Shown: positions 12,066 through 24,572 of the stretch, in pieces
Layout of the letters: each line of letters starts with the position of its first letter
How positions within the stretch are numbered: position 1 is the first letter of the stretch
Assembly: GCA_963576735.1 (NCBI GenBank)
Contig: OY755178.1
Location: 7,502,001-7,566,000, forward strand
Length of the DNA: 64,000 nt
DNA from: Bedellia somnulentella
Lineage: Eukaryota; Arthropoda; Insecta; Lepidoptera; Bedelliidae
Reading direction: 5' to 3'
Notes under the pieces: model-generated
The model's database searches: none
Told to the model about the DNA's origin: nothing
The model's input: the letters and a program-made list of their open reading frames with translations, nothing else
Translations under genes and position numbers: made by a program

Positions 12066-15000
12066 TTATAACAAATCATACACACCTGTCCTATGTGCAT
12101 CTCCGTTAATCCTATTGCCGTGTCTAGGCACTATGTACTTCGTTTCTTGAAACATGGACAACACCAAATCCTCCGTAGTAGGCCGATACTCCAACCCATT
12201 CACTGTGGTCACCAGCGGAGAACTTTCGTACGAGCGATCAGAGATCCGGGAACTGGATCCAGGACTCGAATGGTTCGGGGAATCTACCGAACGGGGACGC
12301 CGGGAATCAACTGGAGTCATTTTAGGATTCACATGGACATCTTTATGAATGTAAGGCTCGGCAGACTCTGCCCGATCTGCCTCGTTTCCGTCACCATTCA
12401 CTTCTATCACCAACGGTCTTCGAAGAGTAGGCGAGGAAACGATCGCGATTGTATTCTGTATAAAACTGACAGCCTCGTTAAGAGCTGCCGGTTCTGATAC
12501 ATTATCTTCTGGAAGACTTGAGACGCTTTGAGAAGATGCAACTTTGGTTGGGGTGCTTTGAGATCCCACTTCTGACTCTAGGATGGATTCTGTTTTATCT
12601 TCCTCCTCATTCATTTCAGGGACTTCACCTATTGGTTCACTGAGCTTTCTTACATACTTGGGCATTCTGAGGGCCCAGTGCCCTAATCGGTTATCAAGGG
12701 ATGACGAATGTGTGACTGTAGGTATCTTGCGCCTGTAGAAAAGCATGTAGGCAGTGTTATCTACAAGTTCTCTTTCTTCATTTTCGTCATCGATAGCCGT
12801 AACCCTCGAATCATCAAATTTGTACCATCTGTTCTCATAAGGATTTTTACAAGCTGCAGTATAATGACCAGTTTCAAGGTCGTCTCCCAAATGATAGCAA
12901 ACAGCGAATAGGTCATACAAGCAATCTTTATCGTTGTCTTCGTGACGGACCAGATGGGGACTCATGTCTAAATCGGTCAAAGGGAATTCCACCATAGTAG
13001 TTAACTTGGTACTATTGCGCCCTTTTGCTTGCCTGGAAAATATCAGAAGTTAGACCCAGATTTCAATTTGGTGCTTAATAATTTAATTATGTTTTAATAT
13101 AACTTACTGTCGAAACCGCTTGAGATGAATAACTAGTACATCTGGAAGAGACCATAGTCCAAGAGTCTTAATCACTGGCATGTACTTTTGGCATTGTGGG
13201 CATCTGTAACACATATGAAACAGTCATTCAGTATTTGCACCAAAAACATCTTTACATACTTGTCGCCAATAAATAACTTTCGAAATTCCATTTCGATTAA
13301 GAGCTACATAACATGTTTTCAAGCATTTTTTATCTTGTGGTCTAAAAGGATCTAAAAGGAGGTTATTTCGGAAAGAACAAATCATTTTTACAACTACAAT
13401 GCACTTCAATTAGTTCATTATCATCAAAAAAAAAAGTGTAGTGCATGTAAGAACTAAGTACCAATACCCTATCTCTAACAAGGGTCATACAATAAAATTA
13501 TAAGAATTGGCTGTATATTAAAAGCTGTAATTCGCGAGTATTGTAGTGTCGGCTTAGAATAGCACTAACCCATTTCTTCCGGTGGGTGTACGTAAGAGGC
13601 GACTAACGGTATTGGAGCTTTTAAGGGATTTTTGGGCGATGCAGTTGGAGACCCATCACCAACAACCTTTATTTTACTATCTTTTCCCCACTCACATTTC
13701 CAAAATTTCTAATTTCTTAGCTCTGGCTACCCCTTCTATGGATTTATAGCCGTGAGTTTATGTATGTATGTGATTCGCGAGAGAGAGAAAATATACATAA
13801 GAAAAAGTCGCGACGCGTACAAAGGTCGATACGAGTGTAGCTAGCCTTCCGATACCAATAACGGTGCGCATTATTTTCTCAAATAACACCTGAACGAAAG
13901 GTATATTTTTGTAGGTTAACAGTCGTGTAACAGTCACTCATAGCAGTGCGAGTAGTGCCTCTCACCTCCAAGCGTCCTCCTGCGCTAACGTCTCCGCTCG
14001 AGTATAATGTGTCAGACACGAGTGCAGTGTGAGTCCCGCCGCCGCCGCCGCCGCTCCTCCCGCCGACACGTGCACTTCGCACGACTCGTCCGTGTCGCGG
14101 ATGATGCTGAGAACAAAAAATGTACAATAGTTGAATAAGTTGTGAGAAATGAGTGAGTAAAGACAGAGTCTAATGGGCAAGGTGCGTTAACCAGTTTACT
14201 TTGAACTACCATTCAACTACCGGTAGCGATTTATAATATTAGTAATCGATTCAAAAGATAACTTGATAAAAGGAAAAAAAATGGCTTTTTAAATATGGTT
14301 ATTGACAATCTCTTCTGGAGTTGATTTCATATTGCAGTGATTAAATATTATGCCGTGGAGTGCCGGCTTAGAATGTCGTTACCCCTTTCTACCCACGGGT
14401 GTCGTAAGAGGCGACTAAGGGTATTGGGGCTTTTTATTGGATTTTTGGGCGATGCGGTTGGAGACCAATCACCAAAAACCTTTATTTTTACCATCTTTTC
14501 CCCACACAACTTCCAAAAGTGGCTTAGGAATTTATAATTCCCTAGCTCTGGTTACCCCTTCTAGGGAAATATAGCCGTGAGTATATGTATATGTATGTAT
14601 GTAAATATTATTAATGGGTTTTTTTTTTATTTATAAATTTTCGTAAAGTTTATAATGTATAATTTCTTGTTTGGTTTTTTCTATTTGGAAGTCAGTTAAA
14701 AACTTACTTGTCTCTATGCGCCGGGTCCCACAGCAACTCCAATCTGAGATGAGGAAACTTGTCGTGCGGACACAGCGCTTGCTCAACGTCAAGAGCAAAC
14801 AGTGGATGTGGTAACTAGAAAAATTACACAGTTTTTATAGTTTCACAATGAAATATAAAAAAGCGCATTGTTCAAATTTTAAACTCAAAAATTACAGGCT
14901 ACCAACACTAATACAATCTAGTTTCATTCAGGTTTTGCAAATGCCCTTATTATTATTCATAAAAACATTCTGAAATTAGACTTTTCAATCAATATTACTT

Positions 15001-18000
15001 TAGAAAATATAGGTCCAACAAGTGCATAATGGTGATATGTAGTAAATGTTGTAATTTTGCACAATTATTTTGATTCCATGTTTTATCAAAATACAGCATA
15101 TGACTAGTTGTTATCAAGATCTATGTAGGAGGCCAATGCCTAGCATTGGACGTCTATTGGCTGATGATGATGATGATGAAAAATATACCTCAGGTTGTAG
15201 GAAAGCAGCATCAGTGGGTCGATGAATCTCGGCAATTCTCGCACGGAATATATCGGCTCCTTGCGAACTCTCCAACACTCTCTCGCTTACTATTTGAGAC
15301 ATCTCCTTCAGCATCAGCTTTTGAAGGTCCTCGTATGATATTTCGCGGGGCACTTGGAGAGCATATGGTGAGCCTACAGATTGAAGAAGAATACACAGTT
15401 TATAAAAGGTATTGCTTAGTCATCATAATCTAGATCATCAAACAAATTCAAATCTGAGATAAAGGAACGTAATTAATCTACAGACTAATTGAAATGGTTT
15501 ATCACTTCTTTTCTGGATCCAGATTTTCTTTATTTATATTTAGGAAACGCTTATTTATTGAAGTTAACATTCATTGTGAATAAATATATTAGATCACTGC
15601 CTTTTTATTTATTTGATAAACTAGCTCATCTGCAGTCAAAATGCAAATTAAATTTTACACAACTGATAGCAAAATATAAGATCATCTCAAATGTATTATT
15701 TAATCTAATATGGTTGATTCCGTTATTATGGTTAATCATAACAAAATATTAGTTACCAAATCTCCTATTATCCATCAAGTTGACCCACACTATAAGAAGG
15801 TAGGGCGCTGCGGGCGGTTGTAAAAGCGGAGGTGTTTCCAAACAGTATAGAGCTTCGTCAGCACCCGCTGCCTCCCAACTTCCTCGACTACCTCCCCAGC
15901 CTTGAATGGAATAGATTAGATTACTATTTATTACATATCACAGTTTTTATTTTCTGAGGTCATGTTATTTTAATTTTACGTTCAGACAATCTTTGAATAT
16001 AAAATAAATGACCCCTTAATTGCTATTAGTGGATGAAATGTATACGAAAACATTTGGCCGTCTCATTCTTCAAGCAATTAAACCAAGTTTGAATGGACAC
16101 TATAAAGACTCAAATTGATATCTAAAGTGAGATTAGTGTGCTCACTTCAGAGCAGTCGTCATTTTGTTGAAGGAGAGGAAAACAAATGACAGAAATTAAT
16201 GCTAAGGTTAAATTTTATGTCTCTCTCACTTGCACATTATGGTCCTAGTGAACATTTTTAATCCAATGCTTGGGTCTCATTAATTGGATTATTGTTCTTT
16301 AAGTAAGGGCTACCTCAATCTGTCTAATGTGTCTATTTATATTTATAAGCTATAAGCTGACCCGACAGACTTTGTACTGTCAAATTTTCTTATGACAAAG
16401 CTTAAGGCGTTTTTTCCGGTACTCTTAGTTCAGGCGTGAATATATAATTGGTCAATTTTTTCCGAAATAAAAGTATCCTATGTTATAATTTGGGTCATTA
16501 TCTAGCATTCTGCCAAATTTCATTCATATACATTACGTGCTTGAGGAGCCTTTTTGCCTCAAACCCACAAACATCCAAACACAAAAATTTCACATTTATA
16601 ATATTAATAGGATAAGCTATTATAGTAGGATACAAACGAACCAGTCTCATTGATCTCAGCCAAGATGATGTGGTCCCGGTCGATACCAGTGTCACTGTGT
16701 AAAGTGGTCCGCAAGTCATCCATAGTCATGTTCGGGGTTAATTCCACCCCGATACGGACTTGCCGGGGCTGCTGGTTTACGTATACCACCTGTAAGAAGA
16801 GTTGGGGAATAGGGTTAGATATGTAAGTCGATTCTTTTTTCGATTTGAAGTTAGGTGGATAGATTACGTAAAAAAGAATGGTAAATGATGGGTCTCCAGC
16901 AACATCAACCAATAATCACTTAAATAGCCTTAAGCCTCAAAGTCTTTTGCAAGAGAGAGAGAGAGAGAGAGAGAGATAGTGTTGGTGTAAGTAGTAGAGT
17001 ATAGTTACATTTACGGGCAACGGCGAGGGCAGCTGCGCAGCGGTACACAGTGGAACGGCGAGTGAGACAACAATATACTTTACAAGAGAGATAGAAAAAC
17101 AGAGAGATAGACAGTGTCGGTGTTAGTAGTAGAGTATAGTTACATTGACGGGCAACGGCGAGGGCAGCTGCGCGGCGGGTCGCGGCGGCAACTGCACGCT
17201 GACGCAGTGGAACGGGTCGAACGTGCACGACGTGTGGGAGCATTGCGCGCACGTTAACGCCGATCTGGGGATAAACATTATGTTATTGATGCAAATTTAA
17301 TGTCAACCTTATTAACATACAGTATAAAACACACAGCAACTTCACCAAAGAGAACCTATGATTGATAGGCTAATAAAGCACATAAATTTATCAATGTTCA
17401 AGTCAAGAGTCTAGTCACTATTTCCCCTTACTGGTTCGAGTTTTTACATGTTCTTAGGTTTCAGCATCATGTGGTCTAAACATGGCAAATAGTTATTATT
17501 TTTGTATATAATTTATTTGTCTATCTCACTTGCACTTAATTATCCAATTATATTATTATTAATTAAGAATTATAAGACTGAATTACATCAGTAGATGTCT
17601 ATGACAATGCCATATTTGTAAACAAATCATAAATGCAATAATTCAGAATCTTTTATGTTTAAAAAGCCAACAAAAAACAATTTTATTTGAAAACTAATTG
17701 ATATAAATCTCCCTTACCTGTACTGTGCTTGGAAAACAGTCTGCACAAAAGAGCTGTTCCTGCGAGCATGGTTAGCCAATGTTTCAGCTGCAACTACTTC
17801 ATCAGATTTACCAGCTGTGTTCTGGAAATTGCACAGATATTTTAATTTAACTGGATTATTTTAAAAAGGTGACTGACTCATAATACTGCTATTTACTACA
17901 TTTGATATAAATTATGTAGGTAAATTGGGTAAGCCATTAAAATACTGAATATTTTTTTATTAAGGTTTTCCGCCAATTTGATACATTAACCATACAACTT

Positions 18001-20414
18001 TTTACTATAAGTAATGATACTCCTTATATAAACATGTCTTTATGTATAAGTTATGTCCATCAATATATATATCTGTAAAGACTGATTTTCTGAAATCACA
18101 AAACACCACTTTGGAAACATAAATCCAAATGAAATTAACACAATAAGAAAATGCATTACATAACTTAATGATATCCAGAAATTCTTTCGCTTGGTCCTAT
18201 ATCTGGACATATTTTGTATACCATATAATATTTACATGATCAATAATCATGTAATTCAGAATACTAAGAAAATTGTACCAGGTTAAAGTAAATAAACATG
18301 CCATCATACTTAATTTTAAAAACAATTTCAAGGCTATATATTTGTTACATTAAGTCAAATGATTCAATTTCAGCAATACAGTGTCTTGCATGTAACCTTG
18401 ACAGAGGTTACTTAACAAATGGATGGATGGAAATTAACATACCTTAATGGTTTTATATTTCTTCTTCGTGGCAGTATTCAAATCCTCGTGCACTTTATCT
18501 AACAGCCAAAACAAGAATTCTTGTGCATCATGTTGACTGTTTCCTCTATATTGAGTTCCATGTCGCTCTACCACTCCCTGTAATCATTTTATTACTAGAT
18601 CAAAAGAACTCTCTGGTTTAAAATCCTGTAAATATTATAAATGTGAAAGTTTAGATGTTTGTGTGTTTGAGGCAAAAAGGCTCCTCAAGTACATAATGCA
18701 TATGAATGAAATTTTGCAGAGCACTAGATAATGAACCAAATTATAAGATAGGAATTTTATCCCGAAAAAATTGACCAATAAAATATTCACGCCAGATTGA
18801 ACTAATCGTACCGGAAAAAATGCCTTAAGTTTTGTCATAAGCAAATTTGAAAGTTTGTAGTCTGTCGGGTCAGCTAGTACTTAAATAAAGCTTAATTACC
18901 TTTTAATATTTATTACCCTTAACAGTTATTACAAATACAGCAATAGATACAACTTACAGAAGTTGTATCTATTGCTGAAGAGTGGGAAAAAGATTTTAGT
19001 AAAAAGCATGTTGGTGATAAGTATCCAACTGCATCACACAGAAATCACTTAAAAATATCCTTACCCCCAGTTGCTTCTTATGAACATGTACAAGAAGAAA
19101 TGGGGTAGTACTATTCTAAGCCAAAACTACTCAAGATACAATAACAGTATAAAATATATTTACCTTGAATGCTATACTCATTTCTGGTGAATATCTACAA
19201 GCCCATAGTGCTTTTAGTAAAGACGCCAATTGCTCAGTGACTTCCCCACGGGTACCATACTTTTTAGAATTAATTTTATTCCGTTTTTGAAGGTCAACCT
19301 AAAACAATATAATGTTTGATTAAAATAAATTCTCATACATTGTTAAATTTGAGTAAGTCAAACACTAATATTTCGCTGGACATGGATGTTTGCTGGTAAT
19401 GAATTCCAGCGTACCATAATCAACAGAACACCGATTGTTTCTGCATTGTGACAAACATTTTACTTTTGATACCATTTACAGCTTATACCTGTTGCTGTTA
19501 TCAATCTCTCACAAATAAAAAAAAATATTCATACAGACTGTAATGGTTGGTCTTGTTTTGTAAATTAATATAAAATAAAGCTGCATCATTTTAACCAAAG
19601 CAGTACGATGGATCCTAGACATACCACTCAGGGATCCACAAGCTGCACCATCACTAAATTAGTTGGATTTGACAACATATGAACAATTGTAATATTGAAC
19701 TGGCATTGAGTACCAGCCACTTGCAACCATTACGACATTAATTTTGTCATGCAATCAAAGAATATAACTTCAAAATTTATTACCTTGTATCGATCCAAAA
19801 CAAAATACTCAGCTATAACATCAGTATGAGAAAGGCACTGCAAAACAGCATTCATGTAACATGTATTCCCATGATTTTTAATGCCTGTCACTGCTGGCAC
19901 CACACCTGGAGGCCATGGAGGTTCACCAGAGCATGAAGTTTTTTCAGTAAGTAGTATTACAGGTGTTGCTTTTACCTGCAAACAAACGAGCCTGTGACCT
20001 TGACTGTTTTAAACAACATATAATAATACTTTTCGCAAAATTTAAGACTCTAATATTTTAACCAGTTTATAATCTTACCCCAGGAACATTAACAGCACTC
20101 ATATGATGTGCTATTTTATTCAAAAATCTTTTCCATGACGGCCTACGAAATAGTCTACGCTCAAGGTCTCCACCATCTCTTTGAACTTCTTCTGCACAAG
20201 CACTAATGCCAGATCCTTTGCTATCAATGGTATTAGATTTACTTTTACTTGAAGTCGATCTAATTGTGCCAAAAGGATTTCGAGGAAGGGTAAAAGTTCG
20301 TTTCAGTCGAGAGCCTTCTAGTTGCTTGGGTGTCATGTTGACTTCAGTCGCTTCATTGACCAGTTCCCCTTCAGAACATGATTTCAATACCAGCGATAGA
20401 CTGTTTGAAGACAT
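12066..20414 (-). CDS. Ubiquitin-specific protease, USP31/USP43 type, 936 aa, 13 exons
   Basis: Minus-strand exons: 20414-20079, 19975-19784, 19298-19164, 18577-18443, 17821-17718, 17264-17144, 16789-16642, 15900-15757, 15373-15189, 14814-14708, 14106-13966, 13203-13108, 13032-12066 (2811 bases, 937 codons with stop). All are GT-AG and in phase. The product is a cysteine protease that removes ubiquitin. Cys box [18 protein letters not shown] puts the nucleophile near Cys151. The QQD-type box reads [21 protein letters not shown] zinc-ribbon pair is seen as [18 protein letters not shown] and [18 protein letters not shown]. The His box [12 protein letters not shown] gives His670, with [10 protein letters not shown] supplying the acidic residue near 688. 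A basic, Ser-rich N-terminal extension of about 130 aa precedes the domain. After it comes a roughly 230-aa low-complexity tail. The start follows an in-frame TAA. A potential donor (GACAG|GTGTGT) just before the stop leaves an alternative C-terminus possible. Confidence 0.92.
13543..13771 (+). mobile_element. SINE-B copy in USP upstream of exon 12
   Basis: Nearly full-length copy with a short internal deletion, flanked by ATTCGCGAG on both sides, antisense to the USP gene. Confidence 0.75.
14353..14604 (+). mobile_element. SINE-B copy in USP intron 10
   Basis: Full-length copy flanked by the direct repeat TAAATATTAT, ending in (TATG)n, antisense to USP. Confidence 0.75.
15110..15183 (+). 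mobile_element. LINE 3' tail with (GATGAT)n beside a USP splice donor
   Basis: AGGAGGCCAATGCCTAGCAT ... TTGGCTGATGATGATGATGA is the 3' terminus of a widespread lepidopteran LINE. It stops four bases short of the exon 9 donor (GT at 15188-15187 on the minus strand). Confidence 0.6.
16353..16612 (-). mobile_element. Non-autonomous Helitron in USP intron 7
   Basis: An inverted, diverged copy of 18624-18877. On the minus strand it opens TCCTATTAATATTATAAATG after A and ends near GGGTCAGCTTA, a decayed CTAG end. Confidence 0.6.
16958..17064 (-). repeat. Duplicate of USP exon 6 3' end and donor
   Basis: The end of exon 6 and its donor (17144 region) recur 135 bp further into the intron. TATAGTTACAT and ACGGGCAACGGCGAGGGCAG match at both places. 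The copy has lost about 25 internal bases relative to the exon. A (GA)n run lies at 16951-16976. Reading through from the real donor meets a TAA within seven codons. Confidence 0.8.
18624..18877 (+). mobile_element. Non-autonomous Helitron in USP intron 3
   Basis: Starts TCCTGTAAATATTATAAATG after A (18623) and ends GGGTCAGCTAG before T (18878). These are canonical Helitron borders with no target duplication. It has no coding capacity. Confidence 0.7.
18938..18977. repeat. Short perfect hairpin in USP intron 3
   Basis: An 18-bp perfect stem (arms 18938-18955 and 18960-18977) around the loop ACAG. It is too short for a typical miRNA precursor. No function is assigned. Confidence 0.85.
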
Positions 20415-20429
20415 AATTTACTAGTTAAA

Positions 20430-21045
20430 TCATGAAATAATTCCAAATATTCACAAATCCATTAGAAAAACAATGTGTTGATATGTCAGAGCAACCTTCG
20501 ACAATTCGACGCCATTTTGATTAATTGGTTGTTTTTATGGACAACTCCATCTTCATTCCCCGAAGAACGTTTCTGGTTTCTCAAATCTTAAAGCCATTTT
20601 CTGGTGGCTACAGACTTTTAGTTCTCAAAAGCTATTGTACAGGTAGGCGGATTGCGAGTTTAAATCAAAATTTCGTTAATGATCAAAATGACGAAATTTC
20701 ATATAACTGAGTGAAAAAATACATACCAGTGTCTCTGTTACTCCTGATGCATATCTTAATGTCATCGTAAATATCTTAGTATCTAGATATCACAATGTTA
20801 TTAACACGCTTTTATTAATCCGAGTTGTATGTACCTATTATGTTTCATTTACCTTGAAGTATGAGACACTAGTATAAGAGTGTTATAGGCCAAATAAAAC
20901 GGTGCGGGTTTTCACTGGTGCCATTCCCCGGCTTCATCACTACTTTATGTTCACAGTGAACTATCAAAATTGGCTGGGGATTATTATTATTGAGGATCCT
21001 AAAATTCTGGCTTTTAGGAATTTATGAGTCGTAGTTATATGTTTC
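20430..21045. other. USP 5' flank
   Basis: This holds the presumed USP promoter or 5' UTR on the minus strand. No TATA box or coding exon was recognised. Confidence 0.35.
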
Positions 21046-21046
21046 A

Positions 21047-21236
21047 TGTAAAACTTCATGTGGGGATTATTACTAATAAATAAAGAAAAGAAAAATTACG
21101 AAACAGGCGGGAATCGAACCCGCGATCTCGGGTATACGCCCCGACGCTCTGCCAATTGAGCCACCGTGTCAATGGCTGCCAGCGCAAAATTCTTCTATCC
21201 TTTATTTCTTTTACACGTTTAAGTAGTGTTTTGTGG
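21047..21236 (-). mobile_element. Fold-back-family tRNA SINE (family C), old diverged copy
   Basis: Minus-strand tRNA-like block (GGGAATCGAACCCGCGA ... GCCAATTGAGCCACCGTGTC) with part of the C-family body (ACACGTTTAAGTAGTGTTTT). It is more diverged than the copies in ABCA introns. Confidence 0.6.
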
Positions 21237-21408
21237 CATGGAAATATGATATGTATTGCCAGATTGAGTTAGCCCCAAAGTAAATACAACTTAATGACTT
21301 GTGTCTTGAAATTCTGTCATTTGTTAACGTTATAAAGCCCTGGCTGGTCTGGTGTGGTAGCGAAACAGCGCTTCACTCGTTCATTGTATCTTACTTAAAT
21401 AAAGAAGA

Positions 21409-21773
21409 TAACATAACATAAACGTTCAAGCCGTTTATCCCCGAAGGGGTTGGCAAAGGTACCAATACTTCTGAACTCACATGGCAGCGCCATCTAGTGT
21501 CCAAAGAAGGTACCCACGTTTTGCTTAGACAGTGTACTCACGTGATAGGGCAGGCCTATCGCTGTTTTGTACGAATACACTGTCACATGACTAAGTACAA
21601 TTCAGCCATGTGGGTTTCCTCACGATGTTTTCCCTCACCGTTAACAACCATGATAAATTAACCACACATATGACTTTAGAAAAGACAAATAGGTGTAGGC
21701 CCGACCCAGGATTGGAAATCACGCCCTCCTGTTTTCGGGCGGGTGTCCTACCCACTGGACTATCATGTAAAGG
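21409..21773 (-). mobile_element. SINE-A, full length, tRNA-derived
   Basis: In sense (minus) orientation the head carries an A-box-like TAGTCCAGTGGGTAG and a B-box-like sequence ending CCAATCC. The body follows, and the 3' end is GAACGTTTATGTTATGTTAT. A tRNA-headed SINE with a GTTATG tail. Confidence 0.75.
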
Positions 21774-21976
21774 AGATAACAATACGTCCAAATAAACCAA
21801 GTTTTCAAGGCTTGTACGCAAACTGCTATAAGAAGCAATTCAATATTATTAGCTCATTTACGACATCGCATTCGTTTTCGATCGTCGTTCGAGTTCCATA
21901 CATATGAGTGAAAACAATACATATCTGTGTTATTACTTTACTACGGCGTAAACTAAAATATTCGATAAAACTCGCA

Positions 21977-22572
21977 ATTGGCCTAGACCTCGCTTTTATA
22001 ACATACCCTTTTTATATTATAAATCGATAAAGGACATCAAACTTAACAACTTTGCCCATGGAATGCCTATCTAAAATATTTTAATTTTCAAAAAATAATA
22101 ATAATTAAAAATTGTCGTACCTAGTTCAAACTGAGAATGTATACAATGAGATTCCTTGCTTCAGTGAAAATAAAAAATAAAAAAAAAACATTTGATATAT
22201 GCTTTTCACTCTGTAAACAAAAATATAACTTCTTTCTGTATTTTCCAGTTGTATTGATCGTCGTTGAAAAATAATATCATGAAAATAAACCGGTAAGCGA
22301 GCGATTGAACTGGAAAATACCGAAAGAGGTTATGTTTTTGTTTACACCATAGATCAAATGTTTTTTTTTTATTTTTTATTTTCACTGAAGCAAGGAATCT
22401 CATTGTATACATTCTCAGTTTGAACTAGGTACGACAATTTTTAATTATTATTATTTTTTGAAAATTAAAATATTTTAGATAGGCATTCCATGGGCAAAGT
22501 TTTTAAGTATGATGTTCTTAATCGATTTATAATATAAAAAGGGTATGTTATAAAAGCGAGGTCTAGGCCAAT
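21977..22572. repeat. 596-bp inverted repeat in the USP-ABCA intergenic region
   Basis: Arms of about 270 bp (21977-22250 and 22308-22572) are near-identical inverted copies around a 57-bp loop. Matching landmarks are ATTGGCCTAGACCTCGC / GCGAGGTCTAGGCCAAT and GTATTTTCCAGTT / AACTGGAAAATAC. No coding potential and no recognised family. Confidence 0.9.
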
Positions 22573-22714
22573 CCTAGTTCACGGGTTTTGATATACTGAG
22601 GTACCTTCAATAAATCACAGATTATATTATTCTCTCCTTACTGTCAGACAGAACGGTTGTCATTGTCAGCGACGTCTGACTGTCAACTTTCTGTCAGTGT
22701 CAGCAAGTCACATC

Positions 22715-23417
22715 CAGTGTGACCATTTGTGGCAGATTTCTGCCATTTTGGCAGATTTGGACCCGAAATTTAAGCTGTGGCATATTATGCTGACGATTTC
22801 AAAATCTGGCAGATTTTGGCAGATATCAAAGGTTTTGGTAAAATCATGCTAATTTTAAATAAAATTGCATGAAAATGAATAATAAATAATTTAAGTAAGG
22901 TAATTAGAAAATATTTACTAGAAAATTTATTCCAAATCTGGCAACCTTTGTTTCTGTTCTTACGTCTTTGTTGATACCCAGCCCAGATTACAAGGGGAAT
23001 TCCCGCTTGATCTTTTGATACATAGATATTTTCATTTTATTATGGTCTTTAAGTGATAACTCATAAGGTTCAAATGGTTATATCCTTTCTTGATTGGGTT
23101 CTCAATTATCTTTGTTTTGTTTTTACTTTATTTCTTTCTCTTACGGAGCTTAGCGCGTTTGTGAAGTGCAGTTCTGGAATATAGGAACACGGAGACTGTG
23201 CCTCCTTTAAACCAAGAAAGGAAATCCTTAAAAGTATGGCGGTAAAATGCATGTACAAAGAAAATGAGGATAATAATTTTGATCAAAATACGTCGTTTTT
23301 TGTATTTATTTTTGTGTTGGCATATTTTTGGCATTTTGTAACGTCGAGGGTGGCAGATTCTGGCAGATTTTTGGGTCCGTGTGTGGCAGATTAGCTATTT
23401 TTGAGATGGTCACACTG
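22715..23417. mobile_element. hAT-type MITE, 703 bp
   Basis: Terminal inverted repeats CAGTGTGACCAT / ATGGTCACACTG are flanked by a perfect 8-bp duplication GTCACATC (22707-22714 and 23418-23425), the hAT signature. Subterminal TGGCAGATT motifs recur at both ends. No transposase reading frame remains. Confidence 0.8.
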
Positions 23418-23429
23418 GTCACATCACAG

Positions 23430-24540
23430 TCACAGTCACAGTCAGTGTCAATGTTTATTATTGTGTGATAGGTGTGCTTTTTGTTGTGCAATGCAATTTA
23501 ATTTAAAATAAATTGGTTGGAATACCGATCTCACATCATCTATTATAGTTTGTATCATTCAATTAATTGAGGCAAGGATTGGAACGTCGCGTTATTATGA
23601 TACTCATAAAGTGGGCCTTTTTTAATTAAGTCTGCCTCAACTATTATTGGATATGATATGTAAGTTCTCTTGTTCTAAGAAGTCCTATTGTTATAATTTT
23701 GTAATTAATTATTTGATTGTGGTATTTAAGAAAAGACTTACACTTTGAGCCATATTCTTCATAATTATAGAAAGAATCCTGTAGTACTTGAAATTGCCTT
23801 TCCATTTCATTATGTGGTTATTGTGCAAGACAGCTAAAGGATATTAAGCTTTAAAAGTAGTCGGTACATTTGGCAATACATCACACTCCTTCCACTTATT
23901 TTACTTTATCTTTGCAATTACTCAAAGATTTTATTTTTAATTAACTTCAGTTAAATTGTTGTGTAAAAATGCTGCTATATTGTGACTTAAATAATACCTA
24001 AATATTATCAATATTTTAACAGCAAAGGGTGTAGGAGTTTATAATGTTTAAACTATGAGATAATAATAAGAAAGAAAGAAGAAATTGCATATATATTTAA
24101 TTTATTACTTCTATTGAGCATTACATATTGTTCACCATTTAACATGATGGTAAAATGTCAATTTTATCAGTCACCCGCTTGTTCAGTCTGCAGCAATATC
24201 AAACCAGCTCTGTGGCTCGGCTTGTTTTGGAAAAGGGATAATATTTCAGAAAAAACAAATGGTGAGCAGTCACTATGTTACACCACCCATGAAAAGCCAA
24301 GGCAGACTAATATTAAATAATTTATTTGCATTAAAATTATTTTTCATACACAATCTGTGTTTATCTTTCTTTCTTTCTTTCTTACTATATGGTATTTCCC
24401 TTTTCTTGTTTGATGATCCCATTGTGCAAACAGTTATATATGCTAAACTATACCAATAATTGCTCTTATATATTGACCTAAGATGCAAAATTTAATCAAT
24501 GTCTTAGAAATAATAAATTTAATTTTCTTTTTGTTTTAGA
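23430..24540. other. ABCA upstream region
   Basis: AT-rich. A polypyrimidine-AG (TTTTTGTTTTAG, ending 24540) precedes the 5' UTR of the first coding exon, suggesting a non-coding first exon somewhere upstream. That exon was not located. Confidence 0.4.
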
Positions 24541-24572
24541 AATAATTTACTGTAGTACAAAACAGCCTTACA

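Noticed and set aside
12093..12497. 134-aa plus frame
   Set aside because: Antisense shadow of the USP last exon.
16920..17252. 110-aa minus frame across USP exon 6 and its intron
   Set aside because: It is a shifted frame of exon 6; the real frame gives the zinc-ribbon half [18 protein letters not shown].
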